This document shows positions 48,912-61,282 of a stretch of 64,000 nt of DNA, in pieces. The notes beneath the pieces were generated by a model that made no database searches, was not told where the DNA came from, and was given only the letters and a program-made list of their open reading frames with translations. Numbering within the stretch: position 1 is the stretch's first letter; every line of letters starts with the position of its first letter. The DNA comes from Hippophae tibetana (lineage: Eukaryota; Streptophyta; Magnoliopsida; Rosales; Elaeagnaceae), in contig CM072812.1 in NCBI GenBank assembly GCA_037013495.1, forward strand, positions 60,978,938 through 61,042,937, written 5' to 3'. The translations under genes were made by a program, and so were the position numbers.

Positions 48912-49839
48912 ACCTTCCATATGATTTATTATAATAGCTGTGTCGATGCACGATTTAAAAATTATAACAGTTTAACGTTGCAACCCCTATTAATAACTTC
49001 TTTGTTTTTTAAACTGTGACTTGCTACAACAATCTTATTTTTTTGAAAAACAAAGATAGATTAACACACATAGAAAAAAGAACAAAAAAAGATACGAAGA
49101 ATTTAAAGAAAAATAAAAAAGGAAATCCAAAAAATTAAAACAACTACAACAAAATGGATAGAAAACGCAAGTGATGAAGAATTAAATTTCTTTCTTTTTA
49201 TTCCGAATTTTCACACAAGAATGCAAAAAACAATTAAATAATTATTGTTTTAAATCTAAAATTCAAAAATGGAAAAATGAAGACATATAACCTTTTTTTT
49301 GCCACCAAGGCTCTCGTTCTAAATTATATGTAACCTTTCGGTGAACAACCTAGTAACTCAAAGAAATATTTACGATTGAATTGCAAAGAACGTGGTTAAG
49401 ATGATTATTAAAGAATCCTATAGAAAAAGAACCGAAAACAACCAATATGGTGAGAACAAAATTTATGACATCAGTAAGTAGTGTAAACAATGGAGTTTGG
49501 GTTCCCAAATCTTGGGAACATAACTAATGCTTTGTTGCATTTTTAGAAATCGAAACGACCTTCCATATGATTTATTATAATAGCCGTGTCGATGCACGAT
49601 TAAAAAATTTTAACAGTTTAACGTTGCAACCCCAATTAATAACTTCTTTGATTTTTAAACTGTGACATGATGCAACAATCTTATTTTTTTGAAAAACAAA
49701 GATAGATTAACACACATAAAAAAAGAACAAAAAAAAGATACGAAGAATTTAACGAAAAATAAAAAAGGAAATCCAAAAAATGAAAACAACGACAACAAAA
49801 TTGATAGAAAACGCAAGGGATGAAGGATTAAATTTCTTT

Positions 49840-52141
49840 ATTTTTATCCCGAATTTTCATTCAAGAATGAAAAAAAAATTAAATAATTATTGGTTTAAAT
49901 CTAAAATTCAAAAATGGAAAAATGAAGACATATAACCTTTTTTTTGCCACCAAGGCTCTCGTTCAAAATTATATGTAACCTTTAGGTGAACAACCTAGTA
50001 ACTCAACGAAATATTTACGATTGAATTGCAAAGAACGTGGTTAAGATGATTAATAAAGAATCCTATAGAAAAAGAACCGAAAACAACGCAATATGATGAG
50101 AACAAAATTTATGACATCAGTAAGTTGTATAAACAATGGAGTTTGGGTTCCCAAATGTTGGGAACAGAACTAATGCTTTGTTGCATTTTTAGAAATCGAA
50201 AGAACTTCCATATGATTTATTATAATAGCCGTGTCGATGCACGATTTAAAAATTTTAACAGTTTAACGTTGCAACCCAAATTAATAACTTCTTTGATTTT
50301 TAAACTGTGACACACTGCAACAATCTTATTTTTTTGAAAAACAAAGATAGATTAACACACATAAGAAAAAGGAACAAAAAAAAAGATACGAAGAATTTAA
50401 AGAAAACTATAAAAGGAAAACCAAAAATCAAAACAACGACAAAAAATGGATAGAAAACGCAAGAGATGAAGGATTAAATTTCTTTCTTTTTATTCCGAAT
50501 TTTCACACAAGAATGCAAAAAACAATTAAATAATTATTGTTTTAAATCTAAAATTCAAAAATGGAAAAATGAAGACATATAACCTTTTTTTTGCCACCAA
50601 GGCTCTCGTTCTAAATTATATGTAACCTTTCGGTGAACAACCTAGTAACTCAACGAAATATTTACGATTGAATTCCAAAGAACGTGGTTAAGATGATTAA
50701 TAAAGAATCCTATAGAAAAAGAACCGAAAACAACGCAATATGATGAGACCAAAATTTATGATATCAGTAAGTTGTATAAACAATGGAGTTTGGGTTCCCA
50801 AATGTTGAGAATAGAACTAATGCTCTGTTGCATTTTAAGAAATCGAAAGAACTTCCATATGATTTATTATAATAGCCGTGTCGATGCACGATTTAAAAAT
50901 TTTAACAGTTTAACGTTGCAACCCAAATTAATAACTTCTTTGTTTTTTAAACTGTGACTTGCTGCAACAATCTTATTTTTTTGAAAAACAAAGATAGATT
51001 AACACAATAGAAAAAAGAACAAAAAAAAGATACGAAGAATTTAAAGAAAAATAAAAAAGCAAATCCTAAAATTAAAACAACTACAACAAAATGGATAGAA
51101 AACGCAAGGGATGAAGGATTAAATTTCTTTATTTTTATCCCGAATTTTCATTCAAGAATGAAAAAAAAATTAAATAATTATTGGTTTAAATCTAAAATTC
51201 AAAAATGGAAAAATGAAGACATATAACCTTTTTTTTGCCACCAAGGCTCTCGTTCAAAATTATATGTAACCTTTAGGTGAACAACCTAGTAACTCAACGA
51301 AATATTTACGATTGAATTGCAAAGAACGTGGTTAAGATGATTAATAAAGAATCCTATAGAAAAAGAACCGAAAACAACGCAATATGATGAGAACAAAATT
51401 TATGACATCAGTAAGTTGTATAAACAATGGAGTTTGGGTTCCCAAATGTTGGGAACAGAACTAATGCTTTGTTGCATTTTTAGAAATCGAAAGAACTTCC
51501 ATATGATTTATTATAATAGCCGTGTCGATGCACGATTTAAAAATTTTAACAGTTTAACGTTGCAACCCAAATTAATAACTTCTTTGATTTTTAAACTGTG
51601 ACATGCTGCAACAATCTTATTTTTTTGAAAAACAAAGATAGATTAACACACATAAGAAAAAGGAACAAAAAAAAAGATACGAAGAATTTAAAGAAAACTA
51701 TAAAAGGAAAACCAAAAATCAAAACAACGACAAAAAATGGATAGAAAACGCAAGTGATGAAGGATTAAATTTCTTTCTTTTTATTCCGAATTTTCACACA
51801 AGAATGCAAAAAACAATTAAATAATTATTGTTTTAAATCTAAAATTCAAAAATGGAAAAATGAAGACATATAACCTTTTTTTTGCCACCAAGGCTCTCGT
51901 TCTAAATTATATGTAACCTTTAGGTGAACAACCTAGTAACTCAACGAAATATTTACGATTGAATTGCAAAGAACGTGGTTAAGATGATTAATAAAGAATC
52001 CTATAGAAAAGGAACCGAAAACAACGCAATATGGTGATACCAAAATTTATGACATCAATAAGTTGTGTAAACAATTGAGTTTGGGTTCCCAAATGTTGAG
52101 AACAGAACTAATGCTTTGTTGCATTTTTAGAAATCGGAACG
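49840..52141 (+). repeat. Dimeric repeat of 1291 bp in block 7
   Basis: The right half of unit 78 matches that of unit 80 ('tatttttatcccg', 'gaaaaaaaattaaat', 'attggtttaaatc', 'cgttcaaaattat'). Unit 79 (50204) closely matches unit 81 (51495), 1291 bp on. Only about two dimers are present. The same variants return at 60.84-60.97 kb (unit 95), except that the 'attggttt' change is absent there. Confidence 0.77.
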
Positions 52142-52869
52142 AGCTTCCATATGATTTATTATAACAGCCGTGTCGATGCACGATTTAAAAATTTTAACAG
52201 TTTACCGTTGCAACCCCAATTAATAACTTCTTTGTTTTTTAAACTGTGAGATGCTACAACAATCTTATTTTTTTGAAAAACAAAGATAGATTAACACACA
52301 TAGAAAAAAGAACAAAAAAGATACGAAGAATTTAAAGAAAAATAAAAAAGGAAATCCAAAAAATTAAAACAACTACAACAAAATGGATAGAAAACGAAAG
52401 TGATGAAGGATTAAATTTCTTTCTTTTTATTCCGAATTTTAACACAAGAATGCAAAAAACAATTAAATAATTATTGTTTTAAATCTAAAATTCAAAAATG
52501 GAAAAATGAAGACATATAACCTTTTTTTTGCCACCAAGGCTCTCGTTCTAAATTATATGTAACCTTTAGGTGAACAACCTAGTAACTCAAAGAAATATTT
52601 ACGATTGAATTGCAAAGAACGTGGTTAAGATGATTATTAAAGAATCCTATAGAAAAAGAACCAAAAACAACCAATATGGTGAGAACAAAATTTATGACAT
52701 CAGTAAGTTGTGTAAACAATGGAGTTTGGGTTCCCAAATCTTGGGAACATAACTAATGCTTTGTTGCATTTTTAGAAATCGTAACGACCTTCCATATGAT
52801 TTATTATAATAGCCGTGTCGATGCACGATTAAAAAATTTTAACAGTTTAACGTTGCAACCCAAATTAAT

Positions 52870-54225
52870 AACTTCTTTGATTTTTAAACTGTGACATGAT
52901 GCAACAATCTTATTTTTTTGAAAAACAAAGATAGATTAACACACATAAAAAAAGAACAAAAAAAAGATACGAAGAATTTAAAGAAAAATAAAAAAAGAAA
53001 TCCAAAAATGAAAACAACGACAACAAAATGGATAGAAAACGCAAGGGATGAAGGATTAAATTTCTTTCTTTTTATTCTGCATTTTCATTCCAGAATGAAA
53101 AAAAACAATTAAATAATTATTGTTTTAAATCTAAAATTCAAAAATGGAAAAATGAAGACATATAACCTTTTTTTTTGCCACCAAGGCTCTCCTTCTTAAT
53201 TATATGTAACCTTTAGGTGAACAACCTAGTAACTCAACGAAATATTAACGATTGAATTGCAAAGAACGTGGTTAAGATGATTAATAAAGAATCCTATAGA
53301 AAAAGAACCGAAAACAACGCAATATGGTGATACCAAAATTTATGACATCAGTAAGTTGTGTAAACAATTGAGTTTGGGTTCCCAAATGTTGAGAACAGAA
53401 CTAATGCTTTGTTGCATTTTTAAAAATCGAAACGACCTTCCATATGATTTATTATAACAGCCATGTCGATGCGCGATTTAAAAATTATAACAGTTTAACG
53501 TTGCTACCCCAATTAATAACTTCTTTGTTTTTTAAACTATGACATGCTACAACAATCTTATTTTTTTGAAAAACAAAGATAGATTAACACACATAGAAAA
53601 AAGAATAAAAAAAGATACGAAGAATTTAAAGAAAAATAAAAAAGGAAATCCAAAAAATTAAAACAACTACAACAAAATGGATAGAAAACGCAAGGGATGA
53701 AGGATTAAATTTCTTTCTTTTTATTCCGAATTTTCATTCCAGAATGAAAAAAACAATTAAATAATTATTGTTTTAAATCTAAAATTCAAAAATGGAAAAA
53801 TGAAGACATATAACCTTTTTTTTGCCACCAAGGCTGTCATTCTAAATTATATGTAACCTTTAGGTGAACAACCTAGTAACTCAAAGAAATATTTATGATT
53901 GAATTGCAAAGAACGTGGTTAAGATGATTAATAAAGAATCCTATAGAAAAAGAACCGAAAACAACCAATATGGTGAGAACAAAATTTATGACATCAGTAA
54001 GTTGTGTAAACAATGGAGTTTGGGTTCCCAAATGTTGAGAACAGAACTAATGCTTTGTTGCATTTTTAGAAATCGAAACGACCTTCCATATGATTTATTA
54101 TAACAGCCATGTCGATGCGCGATTTAAAAATTATAACAGTTTAACGTTGCAACCCCTATTAATAACTTCTTTGTTTTTTAAACTGTGACTTGCTACAACA
54201 ATCTTATTTTTTTGAAAAACAAAGA
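52870..54225 (+). repeat. Segment repeated at +5183 bp (58054-59408)
   Basis: Units 83-85 match units 91-93. Shared private markers are 'ttctgcattttc', 'catttttaaaaatcg' (the acceptor-like AG lost at the same base) and 'gaaatatttatgattg'. The offset changes from 5184 to 5183 because of a T9 against T8 run near 53168. The match ends where this copy reads 'aacacaatag' and the other 'aacacacatag'. Confidence 0.78.
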
Positions 54226-55209
54226 TAGATTAACACAATAGAAAAAAGAACAAAAAAAAGATACGAAGAATTTAAAGAAAAATAAAAAAGCAAATCCTAA
54301 AATTAAAACAACTACAACAAAATGGATAGAAAACGCAAGGGATGAAGGATTAAATTTCTTTCTTTTAATTCCGAATTTTCACACAAGAATGCAAAAAACA
54401 ATTAAATAATTATTGTTTTAAATCTAAAATTCAAAAATGGAAAAATGAAGACATATAACCTTTTTTTTTGCCACGAAGGCTCTCGTTCTAAATTATATGT
54501 AACCTTTAGGTGAACAACCTAGTAACTCAACGAAATATTTACGATTGAATTGCAAAGAACGTGGTTAAGATGATTAATAAAGAATCCTATAGAAAAGGAA
54601 CCGAAAACAACGCAATATGGTGATACCAAAATTTATGACATCAGTAAGTTGTGTAAACAATTGAGTTTGGGTTCCCAAATGTTGAGAACAGAACTAATGC
54701 TTTGTTGCATTTTTAGAAATCGAAACGACCTTCCATATGATTTATTATAACAGCCATGTCGATGCGCGATTTAAAAATTATAACAGTTTAACGTTGCAAC
54801 ACCAATTAATAACTTCTTTGTTTTTTAAACTGTGACATGCTACAACAATCTTATTTTTTTGAAAAACAAAGATAGATTAACACACATAGAAAAAAGAACA
54901 AAAAAAGATACGAAGAATTTAAAGAAAAATAAAAAAGGAAATCCAAAAAATTAAAACAACTACAACAAAATGGATAGAAAACGCAAGGAATGAAGGATTA
55001 AATTTCTTTCTTTTTATTCCGAATTTTCATTCCAGAATGAAAAAAAAACAATTAAATAATTATTGCTTTAAATCTAAAATTCAAAAATGGAAAAATGAAG
55101 ACATATAACCTTTTTTTTGCCACCAAGGCTATCATTCTAAATTATATGTAACCTTTAGGTGAACAACCTAGTAACTCAAAGAAATATTTACGATTGAATT
55201 GCAAAGAAC

Positions 55210-55398
55210 GTGGTTAAGATGATTAATAAAGAATCCTATAGAAAAAGAACCGAAAACAACCAATATGGTGAGAACAAAATTTATGACATCAGTAAGTTGT
55301 GTAAACAATGGAGTTTGGGTTCCCAAATGTTGGGAACAGAACTAATGCTTTGTTGCATTTTTAGAAATCGAAACCACCTTCCATATGATTTATTATAA
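55210..55398 (+). other. 62-codon open frame, probably non-coding
   Basis: It begins at a GTG four codons before 'MINKESYRKR', runs unspliced through the intron-like module and stops at the TAA in 'gatttattataa'. Near-identical frames occur at 2417-2605, 4999-5187, 30774-30962, 53915-54103, 59098-59286 and others. Units with 'aacgcaatatgatgag' have an in-frame TGA, and 'cttgggaacataac' units stop at the TAA. No family is recognised. Substitutions between copies show no visible preference for silent positions. Confidence 0.55.
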
Positions 55399-55479
55399 TA
55401 GCCGTGTCGATGCTCGATTAAAAAATTTTAACAGTTTAACGTTGCAACCCCAATTAATAACTTCTTTGATTTTTAAACT

Positions 55480-55707
55480 GTGACATGCTGCAACAATCTT
55501 ATTTTTTTGAAAAACAAAGATAGATTAACACACATAAGAAAAAGGAACAAAAAAAAAGATACGAAGAATTTAAAGAAAACTATAAAAGGAAAACCTAAAA
55601 TCAAAACAACGACAAAAAAATGGATAGAAAACGCAAGTGATGAAGGATTAAATTACTTTCTTTTTATTCCGAATTTTCACACAAGAATGCAAAAAACAAT
55701 TAAATAA
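55480..55707 (+). other. Lysine-rich 75-codon open frame, probably non-coding
   Basis: This is the best-kept version of a frame seen in B-type and block-7 units (for example 2042-2266, 18152-18376, 62598-62825). It starts in the actgtg-acatg region, which is read through GTG or ATG starts. It crosses the A-rich tract as lysine-rich sequence and ends with a less biased stretch containing KWIENASDEGL and FLFIPNFHTRM. In type-A units the same frame has stops in the tract, and in others (unit 16/17 area) one-base A-run changes shift it. I recognise no domain, signal peptide or membrane segment. The frame most likely exists because A-rich DNA lacks stops in one frame. Confidence 0.55.
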
Positions 55708-58053
55708 TTATTGTTTCAAATCTAAAATTCAAAAATGGAAAAATGAAGACATATAACCTTTTTTTTGCCACCAATGCTCTCGTTCTAAATTATATGTAAC
55801 CTTTAGGTGAACATCCTAGTAACTCAACGAAATATTTACGATTGAATTGCAAAGAACGTGGTTAAGATGATTAATAAAGAATCCTATAGAAAAGGAACCG
55901 AAAACAACGCAATATGGTGAGAACAAAATTTATGACATCAGTAAGTTGTGTAAACAATGGAGTTTGGGTTCCCAAATGTTGGGAACAGAACTAATGCTTT
56001 GTTGCATTTTTAGAAATCGAAACCACCTTCCATATGATTTATTATAATAGCCGTGTCGATGCTCGATTAAAAAATTTTAACAGTTTAACGTTGCAACCCC
56101 AATTAATAACTTCTTTGATTTTTAAACTGTGACATGCTGCAACAATGTAATTTTTTTGAAAAACAAAGATAGATTAACACACATAAGAAAAAGGAACAAA
56201 AAAAAAGATACGAAGAATTTAAAGAAAACTATAAAAGGAAAACCTAAAATCAAAACAACGACAAAAAAATGGATAGGAAACGCAAGTGATGAAGGATTAA
56301 ATTTCTTTCTTTTTATTCCGAATTTTCACACAAGAATGCAAAAAACAATTAAATAATTATTGTTTTAAATCTAAAATTCAAAACTGCAAAAATGAAGACA
56401 TATAACCTTTTTTTTGCCACCAAAGCTCTTATTCTAAATTGTATGTAACCTTTAGGTGAACAACCTAGTAACTCAACGAAATATTTACGATTGAATTGCA
56501 AAGAACGTGGTTAAGATGATTAATAAAGAATCCTATAGAAAAGGAACCGAAAACAACGCAATATGGTGATACCAAAATTTATGACATGAGTAAGTTGTGT
56601 AAACAATTGAGTTTGGGTTCCCAAATGTTGAGAACAGAACTAATGCTTTGTTGCATTTTTAGAAATCGAAACGACCTTCCATATGATTTATTATAACAGC
56701 CATGTCGATGCGCGATTTAAAAATTATAACAGTTTAACGTTGTAACCCCAATTAATAACTTCTTTGTTTTTTAAACTGTGACATGCTACAACAATCTTAT
56801 TTTTTTGAAAAACAAAGATAGATTAACACACATAGAAAAAAGAACAAAAAAAGATACGAAGAATTTAAAGAAAAATAAAAAAGGAAATCCAAAAAATTAA
56901 AACAACTACAACAAAATGGATAGAAAACGCAAGGAATGAAGGATTAAATTTCTTTCTTTTTATTCCGAATTTTCATTCCAGAATGAAAAAAAAACAATTA
57001 AATAATTATTGCTTTAAATCTAAAATTCAAAAATGGAAAAATGAAGACATATAACCTTTTTTTTGCCACCAAGGCTATCATTCTAAATTATATGTAACCT
57101 TTAGGTGAACAACCTAGTAACTCAAAGAAATATTTACGATTGAATTGCAAAGAACGTGGTTAAGATGATTAATAAAGAATCCTATAGAAAAAGAACCGAA
57201 AACAACCAATATGGTGAGAAAAAAATTTATGACATCAGTAAGTTGTGTAAACAATGGAGTTTGGGTTCCCAAATGTTGGGAACAGAACTAATGCTTTGTT
57301 GCATTTTTAGAAATCGAAACCACCTTCCATATGATTTATTATAATAGCCGTGTCGATGTACGATTAAAAAATTTTAACAGTTTAACGTTGCAACCCCAAT
57401 TAATAACTTCTTTGATTTTTAAACTGTGACATGATGCAACAATCTTATTTTTTTGAAAAACAAAGATGGATTAACACACATAAGAAAAAGGAACAAAAAA
57501 AAAGATACGAAGAATTTAAAGAAAACTATAAAAGGAAAACCAAAAATCAAAACAACGACAAAAAAATGGATAGAAAACGCAAGTGATGAAGCATTAAATT
57601 TCTTTCTTTTTATTCCGAATTTTCACACAAGAATGCAAAAAACAATTAAATAATTATTGTTTTAAATCTAAAATTCAAAACTGAAAAAATGAAGACATAT
57701 AACCTTTTTTTTGCCACCAAAGCTCTCATTCTAAATTATATGTAACCTTTAGGTGAACAACCTAGTATCTCAATGAAATATAAACGATTAAATTGCGAAG
57801 AATGTGGTTAAGATGATTAATAAAGAATCCTATAGAAAAAGAACCGAAAACAACGCAATATGTTGAGACCAAAATTTATGACATCAGTAAGTTGTGTAAA
57901 CAATGGAGTTTGGGTTCCCAAATGTTGAGAACAGAACTAATGCATTGTTGAATTTTTCGAAATCGGAACGACCTTCCATATGATTTATTATAATAGCCGT
58001 GTCGATGCACGATTAAAAAATTTTAACAGTTTAACGTTGCAACCCCAATTAAT

Positions 58054-59408
58054 AACTTCTTTGATTTTTAAACTGTGACATGATGCAACAATCTTATTTT
58101 TTTGAAAAACAAAGATAGATTAACACACATAAAAAAAGAACAAAAAAAAGATACGAAGAATTTAAAGAAAAATAAAAAAAGAAATCCAAAAATGAAAACA
58201 ACGACAACAAAATGGATAGAAAACGCAAGGGATGAAGGATTAAATTTCTTTCTTTTTATTCTGCATTTTCATTCCAGAATGAAAAAAAACAATTAAATAA
58301 TTATTGTTTTAAATCTAAAATTCAAAAATGGAAAAATGAAGACATATAACCTTTTTTTTGCCACCAAGGCTCTCCTTCTAAATTATATGTAACCTTTAGG
58401 TGAACAACCTAGTAACTCAACGAAATATTAACGATTGAATTGCAAAGAACGTGGTTAAGATGATTAATAAAGAATCCTATAGAAAAAGAACCGAAAACAA
58501 CGCAATATGGTGATACCAAAATTTATGACATCAGTAAGTTGTGTAAACAATTGAGTTTGGGTTCCCAAATGTTGAGAACAGAACTAATGCTTTGTTGCAT
58601 TTTTAAAAATCGAAACGACCTTCCATATGATTTATTATAACAGCCATGTCGATGCGCGATTTAAAAATTATAACAGTTTAACGTTGCAACCCCAATTAAT
58701 AACTTCTTTGTTTTTTAAACTATGACATGCTACAACAATCTTATTTTTTTGAAAAACAAAGATAGATTAACACACATAGAAAAAAGAATAAAAAAAGATA
58801 CGAAGAATTTAAAGAAAAATAAAAAAGGAAATCCAAAAAATTAAAACAACTACAACAAAATGGATAGAAAACGCAAGGGATGAAGGATTAAATTTCTTTC
58901 TTTTTATTCCGAATTTTCATTCCAGAATGAAAAAAACAATTAAATAATTATTGTTTTAAATCTAAAATTCAAAAATGGAAAAATGAAGACATATAACCTT
59001 TTTTTTGCCACCAAGGCTGTCATTCTAAATTATATGTAACCTTTAGGTGAACAACCTAGTAACTCAAAGAAATATTTATGATTGAATTGCAAAGAACGTG
59101 GTTAAGATGATTAATAAAGAATCCTATAGAAAAAGAACCGAAAACAACCAATATGGTGAGAACAAAATTTATGACATCAGTAAGTTGTGTAAACAATGGA
59201 GTTTGGGTTCCCAAATGTTGAGAACAGAACTAATGCTTTGTTGCATTTTTAGAAATCGAAACGACCTTCCATATGATTTATTATAACAGCCATGTCGATG
59301 CGCGATTTAAAAATTATAACAGTTTAACGTTGCAACCCCTATTAATAACTTCTTTGTTTTTTAAACTGTGACTTGCTACAACAATCTTATTTTTTTGAAA
59401 AACAAAGA
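58054..59408 (+). repeat. Second copy of the 52.9-54.2 kb segment
   Basis: This is the partner of 52870-54225 at an offset of about 5183 bp. Unit 90 (57322-57970), just upstream, holds unusual changes: 'aattgcgaagaatgtgg' and 'gttgaatttttcg', the latter removing the conserved 'tttttag' site. Confidence 0.76.
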
Positions 59409-61282
59409 TAGATTAACACACATAGAAAAAAGAACAAAAAAAGATACGAAGAATTTAAAGAAAAATAAAAAAGGAAATCCAAAAAATTAAAACAACTACA
59501 ACAAAATGGATAGAAAACGCAAGGGATGAAGGATTAAATTTCTTTATTTTTATTCCGAATTTTCATTCCAGAATGAAAAAAACAATTAAATAATTATTGT
59601 TTTAAATCTAAAATTCAAAAATGGAAAAATGAAGACATATAACCTTTTTTTTGCCACCAAGGCTGTCATTCTAAATTATATGTAACCTTTCGGTGACCAA
59701 CCTAGTAACTCAAAGAAATATTTACGATTGAATTGCAAAGAACGTGGTTAAGATGATTAATAAAGAATCCTATAGAAAAAGAACCGAAAACAACCAATAT
59801 AGTGAGAACAAAATTTATGACATCGGTAAGTTGTGTAAACAATGGAGTTTGGGTTCCCAAATCTTGGGAACATAACTAATGCTTTGTTGCATTTTTAGAA
59901 ATCGAAACGACCTTCCATATGATTTATTATAATAGCCGTGTCGATGCAGGATTAAAAAAGTTTAACAGTTTAACGTTGCAACCCCAATTAATAACTTCTT
60001 TGATTTTTAAACTGTGACATGATGCAACAATCTTATTTTTTTGAAAAACAAAGATAGAATAACACACATAAAAAAAGAACAAAAAAAAGATACGAAGAAT
60101 TTAAAGAAAAATAAAAAAAGAAATCCAAAAATGAAAATAACGACAACAAAATGGATAGAAAACGCAAGGGATGAAGGATTAAATTTCTTTCTTTTTATTC
60201 TGCATTTTCATTCCAGAATGAAAAAAACAATTAAATAATTATTGTTTTAAATCTAAAATTCAAAAATGGAAAAATGAAGACATATAACCTTTTTTTTGCC
60301 ACCAAGGCTCTCCTTCTAAACTATATGTAACCTTTAGGTGAACAACCTAGTAACTCAACGAAATATTTACGATTGAATTGCAAAGAACGTGGTTAAGATG
60401 ATTAATAAAGAATCCTATAGAAAAAGAACCGAAAACAACGCAATATGATGAGACCAAAATTTATGATATCAGTAAGTTGTGTAAACAATGGAGTTTGGGT
60501 TCCCAAATGTTGAGAATAGAACTAATGCAGTGTTGCATTTTTAGAAATCGAAAGAACTTCCATATGATTTATTATAATAGCCGTGTCGATGCACTATTTA
60601 AAAATTTTAACAGTTTAACGTTGCAACCCAAATTAATAACTTCTTTGTTTTTTAAACTGTGACATGCTGCAACAATCTTATTTTTTTGAAAAACAAAGAT
60701 AGATTAACACAATAGAAAAAAGAACAAAAAAAAGATACGAAGAATTTATAGAAAAATAAAAAAGCAAATCCTAAAATTAAAACAACTACAACAAAATGGA
60801 TAGAAAACGCAAGGGATGAAGGATTAAATTTCTTTATTTTTATCCCGAATTTTCATTCAAGAATGAAAAAAAAATTAAATAATTATTGTTTTAAATCGAA
60901 AATTCAAAAATGGAAAAATGAAGACATATAACCTTTTTTTTTGCCACCAAGGCTCTCGTTCAAAATTATATGTAACCTTTAGGTGAACAACCTAGTAACT
61001 CAACGAAATATTAACGATTGAATTGCAAAGAACGTGGTTAAGATGATTAATAAAGAATCCTATAGAAAAAGAACCGAAAACAACCAATATGGTGAGAACA
61101 AAATTTATGACATCAGTAAGTTGTGTAAACAATGGAGTTTGGGTTCCCAAATGTTGGGAACAGAACTAATGCTTTGTTGCATTTTTAGAAATCGAAACGA
61201 CCTTCCAGATGATTTATTATAATAGCCGTGTCGATGCACAATTTAAAAATTTTAACAGTTTAACGTTGCAACCCAAATTAAT

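Larger units (their letters stand above)
54165..56380 (+). repeat. Segment repeated at +7118 bp (61283-63500)
   Basis: Units 86-88 (54728, 55376, 56025) match units 97-99 (61846, 62494, 63143). Shared markers are 'gcaaggaatgaagg', 'attgctttaaatc', 'ggctatcattc', 'cgaaaccacc', 'gatgctcgatt' and 'caatgtaattt'. The offset is 7119 before and 7118 after a T9/T8 difference near 54472. Unit 86 is also repeated 1946 bp on as unit 89 (56674). Confidence 0.78.
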